45,462 bases of DNA from Elusimicrobiota bacterium (GTDB lineage: Bacteria > CG03 > SLGR01 > PWQF01): positions 1 through 45,462 of the forward strand of contig PWOI01000091.1 in assembly GCA_003557485.1 (NCBI GenBank), read 5' to 3'. The translations under genes and the position numbers were made by a program. Of this stretch, positions 27,800 through 36,643 are shown piece after piece (position 1 is the stretch's first letter; each line of letters starts with the position of its first letter). The notes below the pieces were generated by a model. The model worked only from the letters and a program-made list of their open reading frames with translations. It made no database searches and was not told where the DNA came from.

Positions 27800-29289
27800 C
27801 GAAGGCTCCCCTCAACCCCTGCTCTTACCTGAGGCATAATGCTTAATCTTGCCGGCTCAATAATCCTTTCCCTCAAGACAGGAATAAACAGAAGCCAGAG
27901 CAGAATACACAAAGCTGAAAGAGACCAGATCGGTATCTTCATCAACAAGGGTATTCTTCCGGATATATTCCGGGCTTTCTTTCTTTTAATCCTGAAATTA
28001 ATTATATTGCTGCGCGTAAGGGAAATTAATGTATATACTGCGGCAGCTGAGGCAATCACACCTGCAGCAAAACCGGAATAAGTCCCGGATATGAAACAGG
28101 CCGCTATTATCATTGCCTTACTTATAAAACCGGCAAACGGAGGAACCCCGGCAAGCGAAAGGATTCCGGCATAAGAAACACCAGGAAAATCTCTGTCTCT
28201 TTTTTCTGGATATTCTGCAGCTCCTGATTTCAAAAAAATAAGCGGAGTGAATACTGCGTAATTCAGCAAATGAAAAATAGCCCCGCTGCCGGCGAGAAAA
28301 ACCGCGGCGGCGGAAGACTCCGAATAAATAAGATGCCACGCAAATCCAAATCCCAGCAATATATATCCAACCTGGGAAATGCTGTAATATGAAATTTTCC
28401 GTTTGTATTCTTTAGTTCCGGAAGCAGTCAGGGTACCGGCGGCAACTGAAAAAAGGCCTATCGCAGCTACTGCCGGACCGAGCCTTAAAGCCCCGGAGAA
28501 TACAGTGTTAACCGTTCTAAGAAGAGCATATATTCCCGTAGAGCTTATAAGAGCACCGGAGACGATGGCGGAAACCGGAGCCGGGGCGGCTGATAGGGCG
28601 TCAGGCTGCCATATATGTAAAGGAAAAGCTGCTGCCTTAAAAACAAAACCCGTTATAGCAAGGCCGGCGGCAAGATGAAGCGGGCTGAACGGATATACAG
28701 TTTCCAGTCCGGATATCACCTCTCCAAGGAGAGCCATATCAACCGTTCCGTAGAGAGCGTAGAGGAAAGCTATCCCAAAAAGGCTGACAGCCGAAGCGGC
28801 CGCTCCCAGTACAGCATATTTCAGAGCTGCGGTTAGTTCTTTCGCTCCGCAACCGAACCCCACAAGCACATACGAAGCTATGGCTGCCAGTTCTACATAT
28901 ACAAATCTGTTGAATATATCGCCGGCAAGAAGCGTGCCGTTTATTCCGGCAGTCATCATAAAAAATAATACATAATAACGATTACGGGACGTGTATGTCT
29001 TCATATAATTTATTGAAAAAAGCATCACTGATAAACCTACAAATGATACAGCGATAAGCATGAGCCACCCGAAAGAGTCAATATGCAGATTTATTCCCAC
29101 AGGGGAACTCCATCCCCCTATTTCATAGATACCTTCATAGCCGTAAAGTGCTGCAGCCATAAGAAAAACAATGGATGATGCAACTAAAGCAATAGAATCT
29201 GCCGATTTCAGCCACTTTCCAGGCAAAAGAGCAAGTATAAAACCTGCAGCAAGAGGAAAAGCAACTAAAATTGGAATAAGGTTATTCAC
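27796..29289 (-). CDS. mnhD: Mrp antiporter subunit D (NuoL/M/N-type proton-translocating subunit)
   Basis: GDIFNRFVYVELAAIASYVLVGFG, LAAGLAITGFVFKAAAFPLHIWQPDALSAAPAPVSAIVSG, ISQVGYILLG. Confidence 0.92.
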   Translation of the reverse strand: MNNLIPILVAFPLAAGFILALLPGKWLKSADSIALVASSIVFLMAAALYGYEGIYEIGGWSSPVGINLHIDSFGWLMLIAVSFVGLSVMLFSINYMKTYTSRNRYYVLFFMMTAGINGTLLAGDIFNRFVYVELAAIASYVLVGFGCGAKELTAALKYAVLGAAASAVSLFGIAFLYALYGTVDMALLGEVISGLETVYPFSPLHLAAGLAITGFVFKAAAFPLHIWQPDALSAAPAPVSAIVSGALISSTGIYALLRTVNTVFSGALRLGPAVAAIGLFSVAAGTLTASGTKEYKRKISYYSISQVGYILLGFGFAWHLIYSESSAAAVFLAGSGAIFHLLNYAVFTPLIFLKSGAAEYPEKRDRDFPGVSYAGILSLAGVPPFAGFISKAMIIAACFISGTYSGFAAGVIASAAAVYTLISLTRSNIINFRIKRKKARNISGRIPLLMKIPIWSLSALCILLWLLFIPVLRERIIEPARLSIMPQVRAGVEGSLR

Positions 29290-29645
29290 GTTTTTTCCTC
29301 TTCCTGCTTTTTCTTTATTTCATCAATATTATAGGTGCCGTAAATGTGATACAATCTCAGTGCTATAGCAATCATAAGAGCCATAACACTTAAGCCTATT
29401 ACTATGGAAGTAACAACCATAGCCTGCGGAAAAGGATCAACCGACAATTCCATAATTTTCCCGTGAGATGTATGCCGGGTAATGATTGGGGCAAGCCCCT
29501 CTTTCCTGTACCCGACGAGCACCAGAAAAAGATTTACGGCGCTTTCAATAATAGAGACCGATATAATAATCTTTATTATATTCCGCTGCGTAAGAAGACC
29601 AAAAAGCCCTACCAGAAAAAGAACGGAAGTCAAAGTATAGAGCAT
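29286..29645 (-). CDS. mnhC: Mrp antiporter subunit C
   Basis: MLYTLTSVLFLVGLFGLLTQRNIIKIIISVSIIESAVNLFLV..DPFPQAMVVTSIVIGLSVMALMIAIALRLY. Start ATG at 29645 rather than 29732. Confidence 0.9.
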   Translation of the reverse strand: MLYTLTSVLFLVGLFGLLTQRNIIKIIISVSIIESAVNLFLVLVGYRKEGLAPIITRHTSHGKIMELSVDPFPQAMVVTSIVIGLSVMALMIAIALRLYHIYGTYNIDEIKKKQEEEKT

Positions 29646-30112
29646 CAGTCCTCCTCCATCGTTTTCATCTCTGTATCTTTTCCGACACGAAGGGCGCTTA
29701 TGAACAGTATAACAAGAAAAATTGAGGCGCATATCTTTATGCCTATTGCAAAATTATTAATCATTACCGTCCCCGCGCTGAAGAGCCGTAATTCCTGCCC
29801 GGGAAAGATCTGATTAAGAAAATTCAAAAAGAAAACCCTGGCAAAAATCAAACCTGCAAATGCGGTCAAAAGAAAAATAAAAGCGCCGGAAGCATCAAGT
29901 TTTTTGGCAAAAACATAAGGCATGCGTTTCAAAGCCGCAAGTTTACCCCGGGCAAGTAGAGCAAGGATAAACGAACAGGCAAGAACTACTCCACCGGGAA
30001 AACCGCCGCCCGGGGAAAGATGTCCGTATGCTATAAGATGAACTCCATAAAGAAAAATAAACGGTGAAACCCATCTTGATATAATTACTGCTATCAGGCT
30101 ACGGTCTTTCAA
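29645..30112 (-). CDS. mnhB: Mrp antiporter subunit B
   Basis: WVSPFIFLYGVHLIAYGHLSPGGGFPGGVVLACSFIL. Confidence 0.9.
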   Translation of the reverse strand: MKDRSLIAVIISRWVSPFIFLYGVHLIAYGHLSPGGGFPGGVVLACSFILALLARGKLAALKRMPYVFAKKLDASGAFIFLLTAFAGLIFARVFFLNFLNQIFPGQELRLFSAGTVMINNFAIGIKICASIFLVILFISALRVGKDTEMKTMEED

Positions 30113-30684
30113 GCTGTATCCCCCCTGCTTACCTCATCACCAGCGGAAATATTCCTTCCCCTTTTTCTCAACAGGGCAATTCCGCCCAGTACCGCTGTAA
30201 ATATTACGGTTGCTTCACCAAGTGTATCATACGCCCTGAAATCCAGGAGTATGGCCGTAACCAGATTTGACGCACCGGTAGAATGCAATCCATATTCTAT
30301 ATAAAAAATTGAGGGTGCATATTGTACCCTGCCCATCACAGCGTCTCCGAAAGCAGGAAATAGCCTGAGTGAAAAAGCAAAGACAAAAGATGTAAGAAGG
30401 ACTACAGCACCGGCAACTGCAGTACGGGTTTTTGAACAACAGCCGGCAGTAAGCCTCAGTCCCACACCAATGGTAACCCTGATTAGAAGAACAAGAGAAA
30501 CAACCTCAACAACTATCTGGGTAATTGCAAGGTCAGGAGCGCCCATAATAAGGTATGCAATACTTCCGCCGAAACCCAATGCCCCGATAGCTATTATGGC
30601 GGAAATAAGTTCGTCGGTAAAAAGCGCCACAACAGAAGATATTATCATAAATACGAGGATGGAAATAAGGAGGGATTCGGTCAT
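30109..30684 (-). CDS. Stand-alone MrpA C-terminal (MbhD/MbhE, DUF4040-like) subunit
   Basis: ISAIIAIGALGFGGSIAYLIMGAPDLAITQIVVEVVSLVLLIRV, then NLVTAILLDFRAYDTLGEATVIFTAVLGGIALLR. Confidence 0.85.
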   Translation of the reverse strand: MTESLLISILVFMIISSVVALFTDELISAIIAIGALGFGGSIAYLIMGAPDLAITQIVVEVVSLVLLIRVTIGVGLRLTAGCCSKTRTAVAGAVVLLTSFVFAFSLRLFPAFGDAVMGRVQYAPSIFYIEYGLHSTGASNLVTAILLDFRAYDTLGEATVIFTAVLGGIALLRKRGRNISAGDEVSRGDTA

Positions 30685-30775
30685 GGGTTTAGTGCTTTCA
30701 TTATTTATTTAATCAGGAAGGATTTCCCTCCCCGAACTTACTCTGATTTTTTTGCTGAATTTATCTGCAGGCAAA

Positions 30776-30804
30776 ATTATTCCCCTATTCCGATTTGCTG
30801 TCAA
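30776..30804 (-). promoter_or_regulatory. Putative sigma70 promoter for the ion-transport operon
   Basis: Minus strand TTGACA (30804-30799), 17-nt spacer, AATAAT (30781-30776), upstream of the start at 30684. Confidence 0.68.
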
Positions 30805-30888
30805 AAGAATACAAATTTTTCAGGGAATATTCAAGTATAAGGAAAATTAAGAAGAGATAAATAAGGAAGGATTTAAGACAGGTTCTTT

Positions 30889-32064
30889 TTATTCAGAAAC
30901 TCTGAACTGGACTTCGTCTATGAAAACAATCCCCTCCTTGTTGGATACATTCCACTCATCAAACATTATATTAAATTGTTTTATGGACGTTTTATCTAAA
31001 CCATCGAAATCATTTAATGGTATAACATATTCATTCCAATTAGTAGTTATGTCTTCAACAACCTCATCGCGGGTATCTGTTTCATCCACTAATTCTAATC
31101 TGATATTCTCGGGATTTTCCCCGGCGCTGCTGGCTTTTATATAAAAACTAAGGTAATTGTAATCTGATAAATCAACTTCCTGTTCATCACCCCCGTCTCC
31201 ACCACCGCCAAATAACATCCAAACTCCACCCCATGAGCCTTCAACATCGTACTCTATTCTCATAGAATTAGGATAACTTACATATTCCGATTCATCATAA
31301 TATTCACTGGCTCCTCCCATTGCTCCGTTATTGCCTCCCAGAGCGTTACGGCCCCATTTATCCCCGAAGTGGTCTATTCGCAAAATATCCTTGGGATCAT
31401 CGGTAAACATAAGCTCGTCTATATAAAGTATTGCGTCCTTAGGAAAATCATTAACTTCCGCATAGGCCTCTTCAAAAACAAACGATATTACATCAACGTT
31501 TTCAAAACTGTCCAGGTTAGCAAAAGCTTCCAGAGGTATTTTCACTTGCTGATATTCATCGGTAACCCCTCCGTCAAGGTAATCATTAATATAAAGTAAA
31601 GACTTTCTTCTGTCAGCATCCAAACTGCGGTTTTCAAGCTCTATTTTTACAGGTATATTATCAGTAGAGCCCTTAACCTGGAAACTGAGATAGGTATATG
31701 TGGTTATATCAACACCGGACTCGTCACCGGTAAGAGTGAAAAAGACTCCTGCCCAATCATCTGGTCCGGAAACATCATAATCCAGAGCCAGGCAGTAATC
31801 GCCTACTTTAGCATGCTCTGAATCATAATTCATTTCTATGGATCCGTGATCATCCATTTTTTCAATTACACCGCCCCAATAATTTTGTCCCTGTATGTGA
31901 TCAAAATCATCTATTAAGTTTTCGGGAACATCCGGCGGTAAAACTGTGGCTGTAGCCGTTATGGATGAAGAAACGACAGCATCGCCATATAAACTTGTAG
32001 GTTGGAATAATGCTGTAAGCAGTACTATTGTCGCTGATATCTTTATTATTTCCGGTAGTTTCAA
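30889..32064 (-). CDS. Exported protein with two tandem CBM11-like/beta-sandwich domains
   Basis: Signal peptide; internal duplication: LIDDFDHIQGQNYWGG..YLSFQVKGS..ILYIDELMF versus RIDHFGDKWGRNALGG..YLSFYIKASS..IVFIDEVQF. Confidence 0.75.
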   Translation of the reverse strand: MKLPEIIKISATIVLLTALFQPTSLYGDAVVSSSITATATVLPPDVPENLIDDFDHIQGQNYWGGVIEKMDDHGSIEMNYDSEHAKVGDYCLALDYDVSGPDDWAGVFFTLTGDESGVDITTYTYLSFQVKGSTDNIPVKIELENRSLDADRRKSLLYINDYLDGGVTDEYQQVKIPLEAFANLDSFENVDVISFVFEEAYAEVNDFPKDAILYIDELMFTDDPKDILRIDHFGDKWGRNALGGNNGAMGGASEYYDESEYVSYPNSMRIEYDVEGSWGGVWMLFGGGGDGGDEQEVDLSDYNYLSFYIKASSAGENPENIRLELVDETDTRDEVVEDITTNWNEYVIPLNDFDGLDKTSIKQFNIMFDEWNVSNKEGIVFIDEVQFRVSE

Positions 32065-33024
32065 TTAAAACCTCCCCGAAAGAGACACCCTGTGGGAACC
32101 GTAGGATTCTCTTATACCATTAACAGGAAGAATAAATGAGTAGTCTATACTCATTTTAACCATCTCTTCAAATTCATGCAAAAATCCAGTTCCAAGCGAT
32201 ATGCCGTTAAGGCCTGCTCCCGTAAAATCCAACCCCCCCCTGAAAGGAAGTGTCTCATCAAGAAACCAACCTTCAACACCCGCTTTAAACGAAATCTTAT
32301 CCCTGTCGTCCCCCCACTTCTGGAAGCGCCAGCATATGTCCAGCGCAGTTACTATATTTCTTGCCGGGACTTGTTCAAAAAGCAGAACATTAGGAAGCCT
32401 GTAAGCTGCACCCAGTCTTAAAACCGGAGGAACTATATCTTTATGTGTAAGCCCGATATCGGCCGGAATCAGATTCTGTCCTGCAGCGGCAAGGTTTAGA
32501 TCCTGGAGGGGCTTGAAAATAACACCCAGGTCTGCCGTAACAGCATCTGAATACTTCCCGCCTTCAAATACCGGGTCGGCTTTAGCATATTTATCAAGAG
32601 TATATCCCTGTCCCAGGTACTTGAGGCTCACACCTCCGCTAAGCTGAGGAATAAATCTGTGTCCGTATGATATGATAAAAGTATCTTCTCTGTAAAGATC
32701 GCGGGCATTAAGATTTGTCCAGGCAACCCCAATACCGCCTGCATAATGAACTGGCATAGCAAATGAAACCAGGTTGAGTCCTATTTTTACCTCATCAAGC
32801 CCCATAAAAAGACCGGCATGCATTGCGCAGGCATTATATTCCTTAATATTCGTAAGGCCGGCGGGATTAAAGAAAACGGCATTGGAATCATCAGAAACTG
32901 CCGTGAAAGCTCCCCCCATACCGGTAGGACGCGCCCCCCATCCCGGGTCAAGAAAAGCTGCGCGTGAGTGACCGGCTGAAAGTATTATTATAAATATTAT
33001 TATACTATGTTTTATTTTCTTCAT
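32065..33024 (-). CDS. PorV/UPF0164-like outer-membrane beta-barrel protein
   Basis: Signal peptide, GWGARPTGMGGAFTAVSDDSNAVFFNPAGLTNIKEYNACAMHAGLF, C-terminal aromatic SGRF. Confidence 0.8.
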   Translation of the reverse strand: MKKIKHSIIIFIIILSAGHSRAAFLDPGWGARPTGMGGAFTAVSDDSNAVFFNPAGLTNIKEYNACAMHAGLFMGLDEVKIGLNLVSFAMPVHYAGGIGVAWTNLNARDLYREDTFIISYGHRFIPQLSGGVSLKYLGQGYTLDKYAKADPVFEGGKYSDAVTADLGVIFKPLQDLNLAAAGQNLIPADIGLTHKDIVPPVLRLGAAYRLPNVLLFEQVPARNIVTALDICWRFQKWGDDRDKISFKAGVEGWFLDETLPFRGGLDFTGAGLNGISLGTGFLHEFEEMVKMSIDYSFILPVNGIRESYGSHRVSLSGRF

Positions 33025-34349
33025 TTTGCCACCGCCACCATACCGGAGACAAGCTGGTTTTTACCATCTACTTTAACCTTAAACTGGTAAATATAGATAC
33101 CGCTCTCAACAATATTGCCCCGGCCGTCCGTACCATCCCATATATATGGTTCTCTTGTTAGTTTGGACACTTCTCTGCCGGTAATGTCAAATATTCTTAC
33201 AGTTGTGCTCTGTCCGCTAAGGCCCTGAAAGACAAGCTCGGTATTCATAACGCTGCAGGCCGGAGTTATTATCCTTTTCCGGGGGCGAAAATCATCCCCG
33301 GAAAGAGTATTTACGGCATATATTCCATAAATGCCTGTTTTGTTGAGGTTTACTCCCAAAAACAAGTCTCCCTCAAAAGGTTCTTCATCTCCCCCTATAA
33401 ATTCCCACTCTTCAAACTGATTGTCCCAGTGAAAAAGAGATATTTTGCTGATACTGTGGGCAGAAATACCGGGACCTAAGTCCGCTGTTTTAAGCCCGTA
33501 AAACCATAATTTTACAGGCCGCTTAAATTTCAGCCCTTCCGGCTCAATTTTATATACATTTAAAGGTTTATTGTCGGCTGCCTGCTTAGGGGATTCTTTA
33601 TCAAAAACATCCGTGTTTAATTGATAGAGTGTAATCACTGTATCTTTTTCTAAGGCTTTTGGAGGAATTTCAATATATGAGCCGTTACTAAGTGTGATTT
33701 TTCCTCCTTTTGCAGCTTTTACTGCTGCAGAAGATTTATCAACTACGGAATCAGGTTCCGGATCTACGGGAAGAATCTCTTCAATGGCTAGATCAACTGT
33801 TATTAGCGTTTGATAATAACCCGGAGACGCTTGAGAAAAATCTCCCTGTATATACATATGGGCTGTTGTTCCTGAAAGAGTTTTATTAGAAAGGTTTGCA
33901 AAAGTAGGCACAACCGATATATCTTTTTTATCTTCTATTCTATGCCATCCGGCACCTGTACCGGTAGAAGGAGTAACAAAAGGAGCTTCTTTGAGTATAT
34001 TGCAAAACAAATCAACACTCTCAAAATATTGATCGGTTATGGTATTTGTTGCAATCAGGCCGCGATAGGGTCCCTCGCCGCTCTGCCCGCGCAGAGTCTT
34101 TCCTTCTATACCGAAATTCTCAGTATTATTTGTATAAGCACGAAACCAGACATTAAACTCCTCATCTTCGAAAGTTATTTCTACATGAGGAACACCTATG
34201 ACATAGCCGGCACTACGGGAAAGGCCCTCTCCGAAAGATATGGGAGCAGTAGTTATATTAACATTAATGCTGCCGGCTGAAGCTCTTACGGCAAACAACA
34301 ATAAGCAGACAAATATTATAGATATAGTTTGTAAATATCTTCGGATCAT
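33021..34349 (-). CDS. Exported protein with ZU5-like segment and C-terminal FlgD-like/T9SS-type domain
   Basis: Signal peptide; GGKITLSNGSYIEIPPKALEKDTVITLYQL; C-terminal TTVRIFDITGREVSKLTREPYIWDGTDGRGNIVESGIYIYQFKV. Confidence 0.75.
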   Translation of the reverse strand: MIRRYLQTISIIFVCLLLFAVRASAGSINVNITTAPISFGEGLSRSAGYVIGVPHVEITFEDEEFNVWFRAYTNNTENFGIEGKTLRGQSGEGPYRGLIATNTITDQYFESVDLFCNILKEAPFVTPSTGTGAGWHRIEDKKDISVVPTFANLSNKTLSGTTAHMYIQGDFSQASPGYYQTLITVDLAIEEILPVDPEPDSVVDKSSAAVKAAKGGKITLSNGSYIEIPPKALEKDTVITLYQLNTDVFDKESPKQAADNKPLNVYKIEPEGLKFKRPVKLWFYGLKTADLGPGISAHSISKISLFHWDNQFEEWEFIGGDEEPFEGDLFLGVNLNKTGIYGIYAVNTLSGDDFRPRKRIITPACSVMNTELVFQGLSGQSTTVRIFDITGREVSKLTREPYIWDGTDGRGNIVESGIYIYQFKVKVDGKNQLVSGMVAVAK

Positions 34350-35116
34350 TTTACCATAAATTCTGTTGAATCTCCCTTAACAGAATATTCTCTGTCATAA
34401 TCCATACCATATTTGATAAGCGGCTGAGCAATATATCTGCCCGAAGGCAAATCCAATTCATTGAGAACGGCCTGTCTTGCAGAAAATTTTTCGATCTGTC
34501 CCGGAAAAATAGGAGTACGTCCGACAAGTTCAATTTTTGCTGCAGAACTATCTCCACTTCCGGAAATAAAAACATGAACTTCGGGCCTAATATGCGCATT
34601 GCCGTCATTCTCAATTCTTAAGCTCATAGAAGCGTTTGATATTTTAATATCGGTTACATTGCAGGACATATTCAATCCTTCGTCTGCTGCAGCATATACA
34701 GGAAACCCGAATCTTCTCTGAACAGACACTCCCCCTCCGGATATGTCAATGTTTTGGACTGCGAAAAAATTCATAGCAACAACTTCTCCGTTTAAACCCG
34801 ATGGCAGCTTTATGCTATAATCAATTGCCCGGGTTTCACCGGGATCAAGAGTAAATTCACGTGGAGTCAATGTAAACCATTCGGCAACATCAATACCGGA
34901 ATTCTCACTGTTAATGCCCCTGAGCTTAAGCCAGTTTTCCGAAGCCACACTGAAAGAAACCGTATCGGATGAAGGATTTTTAATTATATACTCTCCAGAG
35001 TATGCTTTTCCTGAAGGTATTGCAACCCTTATCATTTGCGGGTTAACCTGCAGATCTGATCTCAGAGTACCGCTGGCAGCAAGACACAAAGCCGTTGCTG
35101 CCAGCAATTTTTTCAT
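34346..35116 (-). CDS. Periplasmic chaperone-like/Ig-like exported protein (PapD- or DUF916-like)
   Basis: Signal peptide MKKLLAATALCLAASGTLRS; LQVNPQMIRVAIPSGKAYSGEYIIKNPSSDTVSFSVASENWLKL..WFTLTPREFTLDPGETRAIDYSIKLP. Confidence 0.6.
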   Translation of the reverse strand: MKKLLAATALCLAASGTLRSDLQVNPQMIRVAIPSGKAYSGEYIIKNPSSDTVSFSVASENWLKLRGINSENSGIDVAEWFTLTPREFTLDPGETRAIDYSIKLPSGLNGEVVAMNFFAVQNIDISGGGVSVQRRFGFPVYAAADEGLNMSCNVTDIKISNASMSLRIENDGNAHIRPEVHVFISGSGDSSAAKIELVGRTPIFPGQIEKFSARQAVLNELDLPSGRYIAQPLIKYGMDYDREYSVKGDSTEFMVK

Positions 35117-35192
35117 AAATGAAGCTGCCATCCGCGTTATCTCTCGATAGAGCAGATACTGCGGCTATATAAAGGAGAAAGAACCACCCCTT

Positions 35193-35867
35193 TTACTCAA
35201 GAAACATATCAACCACAAAATTTCCGCTGTATTCTCCTGGAGCATTATTCTCATAAGTACAGAGATACACGTGAAATTCAAAAGGGGATTCCAGGGTATA
35301 AAGACCGGCGGGTGCCCCCACTACATTAAACCACTCACTAAAACTTCCAAAACCGAGATTAAGGTAGGAATCATAGACAAAACCCATATCTCCGGTATCC
35401 GCTACCCATCTCCAATGGTCGTAATTAGTCATCGCATCATTGCCCGGATCAGCGGGTTCCGGTACTGTTCCCGCCGCCGTTGTACTTGTCGGTACAGCGG
35501 CCCAGGCAAGTCTGACGGTTGACGAAGAAACTTTATTGACAAGCCCGCCGAACTCATCAGTCTGCCAGGCAACAGTGTCAGGTGTAACATCAAAATTGTT
35601 GGTGTAAATTGCTAAATTCCAGGCAGCATAATTTGCTGTTGCTTTTACTATAATGTAATTTTCACCTAAATGATACCGCTCATTAATGGTACCAAGTGCC
35701 AATATTGTAGGATCTCCACCCGATGATACTATAGAAAGAGAAATGGTTTCTCCCACTGTTGCTGTTGCGCTGAGTTCCTCTGATAAAAGTGCCTGCGCTC
35801 TTGCAGTTGAAACAACAAAAAACGCAACTAGCGTTCCCGCTGCTACTAATCCGATTAGTCTTTTCAT
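35193..35867 (-). CDS. Exported protein of unknown function, candidate surface subunit
   Basis: Signal peptide MKRLIGLVAAGTLVAFFVVSTARA, then LSEELSATATVGETISLSIVSSG; predicted beta-rich. Confidence 0.65.
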   Translation of the reverse strand: MKRLIGLVAAGTLVAFFVVSTARAQALLSEELSATATVGETISLSIVSSGGDPTILALGTINERYHLGENYIIVKATANYAAWNLAIYTNNFDVTPDTVAWQTDEFGGLVNKVSSSTVRLAWAAVPTSTTAAGTVPEPADPGNDAMTNYDHWRWVADTGDMGFVYDSYLNLGFGSFSEWFNVVGAPAGLYTLESPFEFHVYLCTYENNAPGEYSGNFVVDMFLE

Positions 35868-35905
35868 TTTCCTTCTCCTTATTAATACTTCCTTAATTAT
35901 ATTAT

Positions 35906-35920
35906 GCAGTTTCTAACTGC
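35906..35920 (-). promoter_or_regulatory. Perfect short hairpin upstream of the surface-protein operon
   Basis: GCAGTT-TCT-AACTGC, 38 bp upstream of the 35867 start codon. Confidence 0.45.
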
Positions 35921-36082
35921 TCTTTCTTATGAACTTGGCCTTAATAACCTATAATTATGTTTTTTTTATCTTATGCACCACCTCCATGAAGTAGATTTTA
36001 AAATAATATGTATTTAATGTAAACGATTTCATAAGTAGTATTACAAATTAAATTTTCTCTGTCAAGAAATTTTTACCCTTGT

Positions 36083-36643
36083 TTATCTGCTATACTCAAG
36101 CAGCCGGGACAATGACTCTATCTTTAACTCGCGGACTATGTATTCAAGCACCTGTATTGTTACAGCTGCATCTGAGAGCGCGCGGTGGCTGGTCTCATGT
36201 GGTATATCCAGATAGTCGGTTATGCTTGTAAGCGAGTTGCTTGGAAAACTGAAAGCCCTTCTCAATATCTTTAAAGTGTCAACTATAATGTTATCCAGCG
36301 GTTCAAGTCCCGCCGCCATCAGTTCTGATTGGATAAAGGCAAGGTCAAAAGCAGCGTTATGAAAAACCAGAACAGATCTTCCTACTACATTTTTGAACTC
36401 TCCGGCAATCTCTCTGAAGGTGGGCGCATCCCTAACCATATCATCTGTTATTGAATGTATAGCGCTTACCTGCGGGGGGATATCAATAAGCGGGTTAATG
36501 AAAGATTCATATACTTCCGTAACCTTCCAGTTAAGAGTTTTTACCACTCCTACTTCACATATCCTGTTTCCGCATGCCGGTGAAAAACCAGTAGTTTCGG
36601 TATCAATGGCTGCAAATTTAATTTCTGATATAGGTTTATTCAT
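36083..36643 (-). CDS. DnaQ-like 3'-5' exonuclease (Pol III epsilon family)
   Basis: FAAIDTETTGFSP (Exo I), VLVFHNAAFDLAFI (Exo II), HRALSDAAVTIQVL (Exo III). Start 36643 or 36664. Confidence 0.92.
   Translation of the reverse strand: MNKPISEIKFAAIDTETTGFSPACGNRICEVGVVKTLNWKVTEVYESFINPLIDIPPQVSAIHSITDDMVRDAPTFREIAGEFKNVVGRSVLVFHNAAFDLAFIQSELMAAGLEPLDNIIVDTLKILRRAFSFPSNSLTSITDYLDIPHETSHRALSDAAVTIQVLEYIVRELKIESLSRLLEYSR

Noticed and set aside
32221-32245. Run of eight C residues (aacccccccctg) as a possible phase-variation tract
   Set aside because: Inside a continuous, well-formed ORF; a single short homopolymer with no sign of frameshifting in this sequence.
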